Assembly: GCA_003553165.1 (NCBI GenBank)
Contig: PUOZ01000297.1
Span: forward strand, 1-6,716
Direction: 5' to 3'
DNA: 6,716 bases
DNA from: Thioalkalivibrio sp.
GTDB lineage: Bacteria; Pseudomonadota; Gammaproteobacteria; Ectothiorhodospirales; Ectothiorhodospiraceae
Numbering within the stretch: the stretch's first letter is position 1; the number at the start of each line of letters is the position of its first letter. The notes under the pieces are model-generated. The model made no database searches and was not told the DNA's origin. It was given only the letters and a program-made list of their open reading frames with translations. Made by a program: the position numbers and the translations under genes. This document shows, piece after piece, positions 1 through 6,674 of this stretch.

Positions 1-96
1 CAGCCGCCGTTCGGGTAACCCAGATCCCCGCGCGTTTCCGCTACCGTCGGTCCGGTGTAGCGCCGCAGGCGATGCCCCCTTTCGTCGTCCCGGTTT

Positions 97-126
97 TTGC
101 CTGGCGACGGAATGCCGTAGTCTTAT
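97..126 (+). promoter_or_regulatory. weak sigma70-like promoter for the small gene
   Basis: A TTGCCT hexamer at 97-102 and a TCTTAT hexamer at 121-126 are 18 bases apart, each matching 4 of 6 consensus positions. They would start transcription near 133 and give a leader of about 26 bases before the ATG at 159. The match is mediocre and could be chance; it is listed because the small gene has a good ribosome binding site and no visible upstream partner inside the window. Confidence 0.22.
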
Positions 127-158
127 GGGCCCCCCAATTTCAATGAAGGGACTCCACC

Positions 159-455
159 ATGAGCGACGACAGCCTGCAATTATCCGGCGATCTCATCGAG
201 AAGCTGCAGAGCGTGCTGCAGGAGGCCGACCCGAGGGCACGCGAGCCCATCGTCGGCGTGCAGTACCTCGCGGCGGTGATCGGCTTTCTCGTGGCACAGA
301 TGCCGGAGCCGGTTGCGCAGCGCAAGGACTACCTTTCGCAGCTGGCCCAGTTCATGGATTCGGTTTTCGTGGACGTCGAAAGCCGCAATCAGTCCGCCGC
401 TCCGGCGCAGCCGCCCCAGGAGGCGTCGGGCGTGTGGCGCCCCGGCGATCCCTGA
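159..455 (+). CDS. small protein of unknown function (98 aa)
   Basis: I do not recognise the family. The ATG at 159 is preceded by a GAAGGGA ribosome binding site at 145-151 with a 7-base spacer, and codons are G/C-rich at the third position, which supports a real gene. The product is mostly helical by composition and acidic at the N-terminus (MSDDSLQLSGDL). Residues 31-47 (IVGVQYLAAVIGFLVAQ) form a hydrophobic stretch that could be a single membrane segment or a buried helix. Residues 50-75 are amphipathic, and the tail from about 78 is rich in Ala, Pro and Gln and probably disordered. There is no signal peptide, cysteine, or metal-binding or catalytic motif. It converges on cydC with an 80-base gap, so it is not part of the cyd operon, and adjacency alone does not link it to the oxidase. 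Confidence 0.72.
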   Translation: MSDDSLQLSGDLIEKLQSVLQEADPRAREPIVGVQYLAAVIGFLVAQMPEPVAQRKDYLSQLAQFMDSVFVDVESRNQSAAPAQPPQEASGVWRPGDP

Positions 456-506
456 GAGCCCGCGATCCCGACGTTCGCCCGCGGCAAACGGGTGCTTTTG
501 GTGCCC

Positions 507-525
507 GGTGCGGTTCGGCCGCGCC
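507..525. terminator. GC hairpin between the convergent genes, possible weak terminator
   Basis: GGTGCGG (507-513) and CCGCGCC (519-525) pair as a 7-bp stem with one G-T wobble around a TTCGG loop. It lies in the 80-base gap between the small plus-strand gene and the end of cydC, where a terminator is expected in both directions. Neither side has a following T-run, so it is not a canonical intrinsic terminator. A second, weaker plus-strand hairpin (CCCG 478-481 with CGGG 489-492) is followed by TTTT at 496-499 and may act for the small gene. Confidence 0.3.
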
Positions 526-535
526 TCAAGGCCCC

Positions 536-2248
536 CTACGTCTCCTGGTGCTGCATGTGCCCATGGCATGCCGGGGCAATGGTGGCGGGCTGGATCGCGT
601 GGCGCGGCCAGTCGGCCGGTAAGCGTTCGGGGGCATGGGTCACGATCACTGCCCGGCGCGTGGCAAGCCACGGCGCGAGGCGCGCGAGGACCCGCCGCTC
701 CGTAGCGCGGTCCAGCCCCGAGAAGGGCTCGTCGAGCAGGATGATTGGCGTGTCCCGAAGGATCAGCCAGGCCAGCGCGAGGCGGCGGGCCTGGCCGCCG
801 GACAAACGGCGTCCCATCTCCCCGACCATGTAGTCCAGCCCGAGTCCCTCGCGGCGCAACGCCTGCGCCAGATCCACCGTCTCGAGCGCCGTCCAAAGGG
901 CCTGGTCGGTCAGTTCGGGTCGCCCGAGCCGGAGATTGCCGGCGATGCTGGTGTCCAGCAGCAGGGTTTCCTGGGGCAGATAGCCAATCCAACGGTAGAG
1001 CCGAAGTTCCGGCCACGCCCCGACTTCGCGCCCCGCGAGCGCGACCATGCCGCCCAGCGGGGGGCGTTCACCGGCGAGGGTCTCGAGCAGCGTACTCTTG
1101 CCCAGCCCGCTGCGGCCATGGATGACCAGCGGTTGTCCCGGCTGCAGGGAAAAATCGAGCCCGGTTACCAGAGGGTGTTCCCCGCCGAACCCGATCGCGA
1201 GGTTCCGGGCACGAAACGTGGGTTCGTCTCGCAGACCTCCTTCGATCGGACTCCGTTCCGCCGTTGCGACCGCGGCCCTGCCGCCGGGGTCGACCCCGAG
1301 GTCCCGCAGTCGCGCCGCCGCCTGCAGGCTCTCTCCCGTGCGCCAGAACGCTCCGGGCAGGGTGCTCAGGGCTTCGTTCAGCCCAAGCGTCATCAGGGTC
1401 AGCAAAACCGCAACCGGCGCGTCGATGGCGTCTGCGGCATGCCAGTGCAGGGCCAGTGCCAGCATCGCCAGGGTGGTCATGGCGACCAAGCCCTGCACGG
1501 CCTGGTCGGTGAACAGGGCGACCCGCTCCTGCAGCAGCACGCCCCTCGCCTGCTCGCGATCCAGTTCGTCGAGGAGCATGCGCTGGGCATCTGCGCGTCC
1601 GTAGGCGATCAGGTCGGCCAGACCCCCGAAGTAATCCAGCAGCGCGACCCGCTGCCGGCTGCGCCGCTCCACGAGCGCGCGCCCGCGCGCCTGCCCGAGC
1701 CGGGCCGCCAGCAGCGACGCCGCCAGCGTCAGGATGGCAGTGGCCAGGATCAATACGGCCGCCGGCCAAGGTGCCAGCCAGTAGGCGAGAACAGTCGCGG
1801 CAAGAACCGCCAGGGCCGCCGCGACAACCGGACCGGTGATGCGCAGCGGCACCCCGTCGAGGGTGTCGATGTCCGCGGTCAGCCGGTGTTGCAGGTCCCC
1901 GCTGCGCAGCTGTCGCTGGCTGGCGATCGGCAGGCGAGAGATGGAAGCGAAGCTGCGTGCGCGCAGGCTGGCGAGGACGCGCAGCACGGCCTCGTGCCCG
2001 ATCACGCGCTCGCCGTAACGAGCCAGGGTGCGCAGCAGCGCCGCGGCGCGAATACCGGCCGACGGCGTGAACAGTTCGAGACCCAGAAGCAGGCCCGCAC
2101 CCGCCAGCGCGGAGGCCGTGATGAACCACCCCGACAGCGCCAGCAGGGCGATGCCGGCGGCCCAGGTCAGGGCCAGCAGCAGATAGGCAGATCCCGTCCA
2201 GACGCGACTGCCGCGAAAAACCTGGCGCAGGAACCCCCAGTCAGACAT
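536..2248 (-). CDS. cydC: CydC, subunit of the CydDC ABC exporter for cytochrome bd assembly
   Basis: This is one half of the heterodimeric inner-membrane ABC transporter required to assemble bd oxidases. The CydDC family was long described as a cysteine/glutathione exporter, and later structural work supports haem transport. The 570-residue product has an N-terminal membrane domain (about six segments, residues 20-295) with the CydC-typical LSGWFITASALAGAG (38-52) and AGIRAAALLRTLARYGER (64-81). The C-terminal nucleotide-binding domain has Walker A GRSGLGKST (378-386), Q-loop Gln426, signature LSGGQ (482-486), Walker B IILLDE (502-507), D-loop GLD (511-513) and switch His538. All ATPase motifs are intact. 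I chose the ATG at 2248 over an in-frame ATG at 2347. It has GGAGGA at 2254-2259 with 5-base spacing, the protein then begins like the family (MSDWGFLRQ), and the longer form would run 107 bases into cydD. The start overlaps the cydD stop by 8 bases, which implies coupled translation of the two partners. Confidence 0.94.
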   Translation of the reverse strand: MSDWGFLRQVFRGSRVWTGSAYLLLALTWAAGIALLALSGWFITASALAGAGLLLGLELFTPSAGIRAAALLRTLARYGERVIGHEAVLRVLASLRARSFASISRLPIASQRQLRSGDLQHRLTADIDTLDGVPLRITGPVVAAALAVLAATVLAYWLAPWPAAVLILATAILTLAASLLAARLGQARGRALVERRSRQRVALLDYFGGLADLIAYGRADAQRMLLDELDREQARGVLLQERVALFTDQAVQGLVAMTTLAMLALALHWHAADAIDAPVAVLLTLMTLGLNEALSTLPGAFWRTGESLQAAARLRDLGVDPGGRAAVATAERSPIEGGLRDEPTFRARNLAIGFGGEHPLVTGLDFSLQPGQPLVIHGRSGLGKSTLLETLAGERPPLGGMVALAGREVGAWPELRLYRWIGYLPQETLLLDTSIAGNLRLGRPELTDQALWTALETVDLAQALRREGLGLDYMVGEMGRRLSGGQARRLALAWLILRDTPIILLDEPFSGLDRATERRVLARLAPWLATRRAVIVTHAPERLPADWPRHAIQPATIAPACHGHMQHQET

Positions 2249-3896
2249 CGCCGTCCTCCCGGAGCCGGCCCTGGTCGAGGTGGACCACGCGGCGCATGCG
2301 CCCGTACACGGCAGCATGGTGCGTCGCCAGGAGGATCGTGACGCCACGTTGCCGCGCGTGTTCCAGCACCCTGCTCAGCAGGTCGTCCTCGGTGTCCGGG
2401 TCCAGTGCACTGGTTGGTTCGTCCAAAAGCCACAGGCGGCTGTTCGAGAGCAGTGCTCTGGCCAATGCCACGCGTTGCGCCTGTCCACCCGACAAGCCGC
2501 GGTTGCCCTCGCCGATCGGCGTGTCGAGGCCCTTGGGCAGCGTCGGGTCGTCCACCGGCAGGCCGGCTGCGCTCAGAGCTGCGATCAGTTCCCTGTCGCT
2601 GGTCCCGGGGGGCGTGCCCAACGCCAGGTTGTCGCGCAGGCTGCCGTGGAAGAGGTGCGCACGTTGCCCCATCCAGGCGAAGTGCCGGGCGGGTTCGGCC
2701 AGTCCCAGTGTGCCGGAGTCGGGGCTGATAAAGCCCGCGCACAGGGCCAGTAGGGTCGATTTGCCGCTGCCGCTGGGCCCGACGATCGCGACGTCTTCAC
2801 CAGGCGCGACGTTGAGGCTCAGGTCATCGAGCGCCGGCGGCCCGTCCGGATCGTAGCGCAGGCTGACCCGGTCGAGGCGCAGCAGCAGCGGTGCGGCACC
2901 GGCGGGCAGTGGCTCCGGCTCGGTCTTCGGGAGGGACGGTTCCAGGAGCAGCGGCGCCAGCGCCTCGGCCGCCGCCACTGCGCCGGCACGGTCGTGATAG
3001 CTCTGTGCGAACTGGCGCAGGGGCTGGAAGTATTCGGGCGCCAGCAGCAGCACGAACAGCCCCGAGAACAGCGTCATCTGCCCGGCCGGGCCGAAGTCGA
3101 GGAAACCGAGCAGGGCGAAACCGACGTAGATCGCGACCAGGCCGATCGCCACCGCGCTGAAGAATTCCATCACCGCGGAAGAGAGGAAGGCCACCCGCAG
3201 CACGCGCATGCTGAGTCGCCGGTAGTCCTGTGCAGTCTCCGCCACCTCGTCGGCCGCCGCATCGAGCGCGAGGCTCCTGCGCAACAGGTCCAGGTTGCGG
3301 ATACGATCCAGGAAATGCCCGGCCAGGCGGTTCTGCCGGTCTTGCTGTGCCTCGTGGACCTGCTGGCTGCCCATGCCGATCAGGGCCATGAAGACGGGGA
3401 TCAACGGCGCGGAGAACAGCAGCAGAAGCCCCGCGACCCAATCCTGCGTGAACGCGGCGGCCAGCAGCACCAGCGGCACCGCCAGCGCGAGCCCCAGAGC
3501 GGGAAGATAACGCGTGTAGTAGCCGCCCAGCGCTTCGACCTGTTCCTGGTAGCGGCTGGCCCAGGCTCCGGAGTGACCGCGGTGCGCGAGGTGGACCGGC
3601 CCGATCCGGGCCGCGGTCGCGACCATCCGTTCCCGCAGATCCCCGCGCACCCTGAAGGCCAGTTGCTGGCCCGCCCAGTCGCGCAGGGCCTGTAGGCCGT
3701 GGCGGGTGATCACGGCGATGAACGCAAGGCCCAGCCAGAGCCAGGCCGCTGCCGTGCCAGGCTCGAACACGGCCTGATGCACGATCCAGGCGATGATGCC
3801 TGCCAGCGCGATCGTCGCGAGTCCGGCACCGACGCCGGCCGACCAGGAGAGATGAAGCCAATGCCGGTGAGGCTTCAGAAGCTCGCGAAGAAGCAC
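2241..3896 (-). CDS. cydD: CydD, subunit of the CydDC ABC exporter for cytochrome bd assembly
   Basis: Partner of CydC in the heterodimeric inner-membrane ABC transporter that enables bd oxidase maturation. The 551-residue protein has a membrane domain (about residues 14-290) with family-typical segments: YYTRYLPALGLALAVPL (126-142), APLIPVFMALIGMG (163-176), GHFLDRIR (193-200) and LLLAPEYFQPLRQFAQSYHDRA (about 283-304). The nucleotide-binding domain has Walker A GPSGSGKST (373-381), Gln411, signature LSGGQ (468-472), Walker B LWLLDE (488-493), D-loop SALD (496-499) and switch His526, all intact. The start is GTG at 3896, the only ATG/GTG/TTG between the upstream in-frame stop at 3984-3986 and the conserved N-terminal region. 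It aligns near the family start but lacks roughly a dozen residues found in E. coli CydD (588 aa). No clear Shine-Dalgarno precedes it, so initiation may be weak or leader-dependent. It lies 192 bases after cydB and overlaps cydC by 8 bases. Confidence 0.94.
   Translation of the reverse strand: MLLRELLKPHRHWLHLSWSAGVGAGLATIALAGIIAWIVHQAVFEPGTAAAWLWLGLAFIAVITRHGLQALRDWAGQQLAFRVRGDLRERMVATAARIGPVHLAHRGHSGAWASRYQEQVEALGGYYTRYLPALGLALAVPLVLLAAAFTQDWVAGLLLLFSAPLIPVFMALIGMGSQQVHEAQQDRQNRLAGHFLDRIRNLDLLRRSLALDAAADEVAETAQDYRRLSMRVLRVAFLSSAVMEFFSAVAIGLVAIYVGFALLGFLDFGPAGQMTLFSGLFVLLLAPEYFQPLRQFAQSYHDRAGAVAAAEALAPLLLEPSLPKTEPEPLPAGAAPLLLRLDRVSLRYDPDGPPALDDLSLNVAPGEDVAIVGPSGSGKSTLLALCAGFISPDSGTLGLAEPARHFAWMGQRAHLFHGSLRDNLALGTPPGTSDRELIAALSAAGLPVDDPTLPKGLDTPIGEGNRGLSGGQAQRVALARALLSNSRLWLLDEPTSALDPDTEDDLLSRVLEHARQRGVTILLATHHAAVYGRMRRVVHLDQGRLREDGDV
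2254..2259 (-). promoter_or_regulatory. ribosome binding site of cydC inside the end of cydD
   Basis: Read on the minus strand this is GGAGGA, five bases before the cydC ATG at 2248. It lies within the last codons of cydD, so ribosomes finishing cydD reach the cydC start directly. It decides the cydC start over the in-frame ATG about 100 bases upstream. Confidence 0.8.
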
Positions 3897-4088
3897 GTTC
3901 AGCGACGACCCGACGCTGGACGGGGCCCGGCCTTCAAAGGGAGCCGCAGGTTGCGGGATGGGGCCTGCGTTGCAAGCAGGAGGTCACGCCGCCTGACCCG
4001 CACTCCACATGGGAAGCCGCCAGCTTCGCAGCCCCAGCCGATCCCGCGGCGGACTTTGCATGGACGAGGGTGGCCGCGGGCAGGGCAA
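3897..4088 (-). other. 192-base cydB-cydD spacer without a supported gene
   Basis: This gap interrupts an otherwise tightly packed operon. All three minus-strand frames were read for a CydX- or DUF2474-like small membrane protein, and none encodes a plausible single hydrophobic helix. The only ATG-started reading frame of note (4061-3984, 25 codons) is Arg/Pro-rich with no ribosome binding site. Three short inverted repeats are present: GAAGC/GCTTC (4013-4017 with 4023-4027), CCTGC/GCAGG (3964-3968 with 3976-3980) and CCGCA/TGCGG (3944-3948 with 3952-3956). None is followed by a T-run. The spacer may hold an RNA processing or attenuation point, or a weak internal promoter for cydDC, but nothing in it is decisive. 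Confidence 0.45.
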
Positions 4089-5087
4089 TCAATGGTATCC
4101 GCTGTCCGCGCGCACCTTGCCCCGAAACACATAGTAGGTCCAGGCGGTGTACATCAGCACGAAGGGTACGACAAAGAGCAGGCCGATCAACAGGAACAGC
4201 TGGCTCTCCGGTGCCGATGCCGCATCGTGGAAGGTGTAGTTCGGCGGCACCACGTAGGGCCACTTGCTGAACAGCAGCCCGGCGTAGAACAGCCCGAACA
4301 GGCCGATGGTGTAGACGAAGGGCGTGGCCTCGTAGCTGCGGTTGAGGGAATGCCAGAGTCTCGCCGCGACCAGGACAGTGGCCAGTGGCAGCAGCCAGAG
4401 CCAGGTCAGGTTGTCGAACCAGCGGCTGCGCACGTACTCGTCGGTGAGCGGTGTCCACAGGCTGACAATCACGAAGAACACCATCAGGGCGGCGAGCAGG
4501 CGGTAGGCCCAGCCGCGGGCCCACCGCTGCGTCTCGCCCTCGGTCTTCAGCATCAGCCAGGTTGCACCGAGCAGACCATAGCCGACGATCATGCCCAGGC
4601 CGGTCATGACCGTGAACGGAGTCAGCCAGTCCAGCGGCCCGCCGACGTACCGGAAATTCTCGGTCTCGAAGCCCTGGATGAAGGTGCCCACCACCGCACC
4701 CTGGGCGAAGGTGGCGACCAGCGACCCGCCGAAAAAGGCCGCGTTCCAGACGAAGCGCCGGCCCTTGGCGGCCTTGAAGCGGAATTCGAAGGCCACACCG
4801 CGGAAGATGAGCCCGGCGAGCATCAGGAAGACGCCGATGTAGAGGGCCGGAAGGAAAACCGTGTAGACCAGCGGGAACGCCGCCAGCAGGCCCGCGCCCC
4901 CCAGCACCAGCCAGGTCTCGTTGCCGTCCCAGACCGGCGCGACGGTGTTCATCATGATGTCGCGGTCCTGCTCGGAGCGGGCGAAGGGGAAGAGGATCCC
5001 GACGCCGAGGTCGAATCCGTCGGTCAGCACGTACATGAGTACGCCAAAGCCGATGATCATGACCCAGATATAGGTGAAGTCGAACAT
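4089..5087 (-). CDS. cydB: CydB/CioB, cytochrome bd quinol oxidase subunit II
   Basis: Subunit II of the bd-type quinol oxidase, an integral membrane protein that packs against CydA and stabilises its haems. The 332-residue length fits the CydB/CioB family, and the sequence consists almost entirely of hydrophobic helices (about eight to nine segments). Family motifs are clear: LTDGFDLGVGILFPF (21-35), and APVWDGNETWLVLGGAGLLAAFP starting near residue 50, which carries Trp53 and the conserved DGNE acidic cluster. The C-terminus YYVFRGKVRADSGYH is typical of the CioB branch. The ATG at 5087 is preceded by GGGAG (5096-5100) with an 8-base spacer. It starts 15 bases after the cydA stop, so the two are co-transcribed. 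I see no truncation or frameshift. The protein fits a short Q-loop, CIO-like oxidase, matching its CydA partner. Confidence 0.95.
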   Translation of the reverse strand: MFDFTYIWVMIIGFGVLMYVLTDGFDLGVGILFPFARSEQDRDIMMNTVAPVWDGNETWLVLGGAGLLAAFPLVYTVFLPALYIGVFLMLAGLIFRGVAFEFRFKAAKGRRFVWNAAFFGGSLVATFAQGAVVGTFIQGFETENFRYVGGPLDWLTPFTVMTGLGMIVGYGLLGATWLMLKTEGETQRWARGWAYRLLAALMVFFVIVSLWTPLTDEYVRSRWFDNLTWLWLLPLATVLVAARLWHSLNRSYEATPFVYTIGLFGLFYAGLLFSKWPYVVPPNYTFHDAASAPESQLFLLIGLLFVVPFVLMYTAWTYYVFRGKVRADSGYH

Positions 5088-5102
5088 GGCTTTTTCTCCC
5101 TG

Positions 5103-6500
5103 CTAGGCGGAGGGTTCGTCCAGCGGGGTGTCTGCCGCCGAGAACGGACGTTTCGGGCGTCCCTGTGGATCCTGCTGTTCCTCGAGTTCCTCGGGCATGC
5201 CCTTGCGCACGATGCGGGTCAGGTAATAGAGCCCGGCGGTGAACACCAGGGCATCGACGACGATGTAGCCGATCAGCGTGAACAGCGCCATGCCGCCGGT
5301 GAGGCTGGGCGTCAGACCCTCCTGCACGGTGATGACACCGTAGAGAACATAGGGTTGGCGTCCGACCTCGGTGACGAACCAGCCCGCCAGCACGGCGACG
5401 AAGGGGAGCGGGATCATCAGCGTGAGTACGCGCAGGAACAACGGGTGGTCCATGAGCCGCCTGCGGTAAAGCAACCAGGCGCCCCAGAGCGCGACGCCGA
5501 TCATCACCATTCCGATCGCCACCATCACCCGGAACGACCAGAACACGATGCCCACCGGCGGGCGCTCCTCGGCGGGCCATTCCTTCAGTCCCTGCACCTC
5601 GCCGTCCCACTCGTGGGTGAGGATGAGGCTGGCCAGTTTCGGGATGCCGATTTCGAAATGGTTGGTCTCGTTGGCCTGGTCCGGGATGGCGAACAGCAGC
5701 AGGGGAAGCCCCTCCTGTGTCTCCCACGCGCCTTCCATCGCCGCCACCTTGGCCGGCTGGTGCTCCAGCGTATTCAGGCCGTGGAAGTCACCGATGATCA
5801 GCTGGGCCGGAGCGGCGACCGCCAGCATGATCAGGGTCATCTTCAGCGCACGCTTGCTCGCGGTGACCGCGTGCCCCCGCAGCAGGTACCACGCCGAGAT
5901 GCCCGCTACCACGAAGCCGCCGGTCAGCAGCGAGGCCACGGCCATGTGCGTGAACCGGTAGGGGAACGACGGATTGAAGATTGCCTCCAGCCAGCTGGTT
6001 ACGTGCACCATGCCATCGCGGAGTTCGAAACCGGCCGGCGTCTGCATCCAGGAGTTGGCAGACAGGATCCAGAACGAGGAGATGAAGGTACCTAGCGCGA
6101 CCATGATGGCGGCGAACAGGTGTACGCCCGGAGGAACCTTGTTGCGCCCGAACAGCAGCACGCCGAGGAAGGCCGCCTCGAGGAAGAACGCAGTGACCAC
6201 CTCGTAGGCCAGCACCGGCCCGAGGAAATTGGCGCTGCGGTAGGAGAATTCGCTCCAATTGGTGCCGAACTGGAAGGCCATCACCAGCCCGGAGACCACG
6301 CCCATCCCGAAGACCACGGCGAAGATCTTGATCCAGAACTGCGACAGGCGCGCCCAGTCAGGATCCCGGGTGCGGTAGGCGATCCCCTCGAGCAGTGCAA
6401 TATACGTCGCCAGCCCGATGGTGAAGACGGGAAAAATCGCGTGGAAAGAGACGACGAACGCGAACTGGATACGCGACAGCAGTAGGGGATCGAATTCCAT
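5103..6500 (-). CDS. cydA: CydA/CioA, cytochrome bd quinol oxidase subunit I (short Q-loop type)
   Basis: Catalytic subunit of the bd-type terminal oxidase. It oxidises quinol and reduces O2 to water at a haem site in the cytoplasmic membrane, contributing to proton motive force without pumping. The 465 residues give about nine membrane helices. Expected ligands are present: His20 (equivalent to E. coli His19), His185 in YRFTHM (His186), and Met326 with Arg324 in FWSFRVM (Met393/Arg391). The conserved helix glutamates are Glu100 and Glu108. The Q-loop keeps Lys251 and Glu256 in HQPAKVAAMEG. The distance from His185 to Met326 is about 67 residues shorter than in E. coli, so the long Q-loop insertion is missing, as in CioA proteins. 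The usual GRQPW motif reads GRQPY (380-384). A charged tail (433-465) follows the last helix. The start ATG at 6500 has a modest GGTGA (6507-6511, 6-base spacer), and the MEFDPLLLSRIQFAFVVSFH N-terminus fits the family. First gene of the operon. Confidence 0.95.
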   Translation of the reverse strand: MEFDPLLLSRIQFAFVVSFHAIFPVFTIGLATYIALLEGIAYRTRDPDWARLSQFWIKIFAVVFGMGVVSGLVMAFQFGTNWSEFSYRSANFLGPVLAYEVVTAFFLEAAFLGVLLFGRNKVPPGVHLFAAIMVALGTFISSFWILSANSWMQTPAGFELRDGMVHVTSWLEAIFNPSFPYRFTHMAVASLLTGGFVVAGISAWYLLRGHAVTASKRALKMTLIMLAVAAPAQLIIGDFHGLNTLEHQPAKVAAMEGAWETQEGLPLLLFAIPDQANETNHFEIGIPKLASLILTHEWDGEVQGLKEWPAEERPPVGIVFWSFRVMVAIGMVMIGVALWGAWLLYRRRLMDHPLFLRVLTLMIPLPFVAVLAGWFVTEVGRQPYVLYGVITVQEGLTPSLTGGMALFTLIGYIVVDALVFTAGLYYLTRIVRKGMPEELEEQQDPQGRPKRPFSAADTPLDEPSA

Positions 6501-6585
6501 GGCGAGTCACCATAATGGGTGGAGCGGTTAACCCGTAGTGTAGTCGCCCCGGTGCATGAGAAAATCAGGATATGCGAATATCGAA

Positions 6586-6599
6586 GTGAAATCGATCAA
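6586..6599. promoter_or_regulatory. candidate FNR/Anr-type oxygen-responsive site upstream of cydA
   Basis: The plus strand reads GTGAAATCGATCAA, which on the minus strand is TTGAT-CGAT-TTCAC. The FNR/Anr consensus is TTGAT-N4-ATCAA: one half-site is perfect (5/5) and the other matches 3 of 5. It is centred about 92 bases upstream of the cydA ATG, a reasonable place for activation under low oxygen, and bd oxidase operons are often controlled this way. I could not find a convincing -10 hexamer at class II spacing downstream, which limits confidence. Confidence 0.38.
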
Positions 6600-6659
6600 A
6601 CCCTGCGCCGGTCCTGCCTTGGCAGGTCCGCTCCTGGCTCTTGTGCAGGCACCCTCGTT

Positions 6660-6668
6660 GTTATAGCA
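6660..6668 (-). promoter_or_regulatory. extended -10 promoter candidate reading toward cydA
   Basis: On the minus strand this reads TGCTATAAC: a TATAAC -10 (5 of 6 consensus) with the TG of an extended -10 one base upstream. No good -35 lies 16-18 bases further up, which extended -10 promoters can tolerate. Initiation near 6653 would give cydA a leader of about 150 bases containing the FNR-like site and the small CCTGCC/GGCAGG inverted repeat (6613-6626). It could equally be a chance match in this AT-richer patch. Confidence 0.3.
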
Positions 6669-6674
6669 ATGATA

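Noticed and set aside
1..125. A protein-like minus-strand reading (ending RGDLGYPNGG at the edge) and plus-strand frames open at the left edge.
   Set aside because: The minus frame has no ATG, GTG or TTG between its upstream stop and the edge, and all frames tend to stay open in GC-rich DNA. A gene tail cannot be shown from this fragment.
635..2341. A 568-codon open frame on the plus strand opposite cydC.
   Set aside because: Low-complexity Arg/Gln/Gly/Pro composition, antisense to a well-supported ABC transporter gene; explained by codon bias.
2248..2347. A longer form of CydC starting at the ATG at 2347.
   Set aside because: The extra 33 residues are read inside cydD in another frame, look unlike any CydC N-terminus, and the ATG at 2248 has a strong ribosome binding site.
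3984..4061. A 25-codon minus-strand frame after cydB, containing an internal MW start reminiscent of CydX.
   Set aside because: It has no ribosome binding site, the residues after MW are SAGQAA then stop, and there is no hydrophobic helix, so it is not CydX.
3934..5727. A 597-codon minus-strand frame overlapping cydA and cydB out of phase.
   Set aside because: It crosses two genes with intact family motifs in other frames, and its Arg/Ala/Gly-rich product resembles no protein.
3699..6095. A 798-codon open frame on the plus strand opposite cydB and most of cydA.
   Set aside because: It is antisense to two clearly recognisable genes, and its product is rich in His, Gln, Glu, Gly and Arg with no family motif. 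This is the usual by-product of strong GC bias at third codon positions on the coding strand.
6613..6626. CCTGCC-TT-GGCAGG inverted repeat upstream of cydA as a terminator.
   Set aside because: No T-run follows on either strand and the effective stem is only five base pairs with a four-base loop; probably chance.
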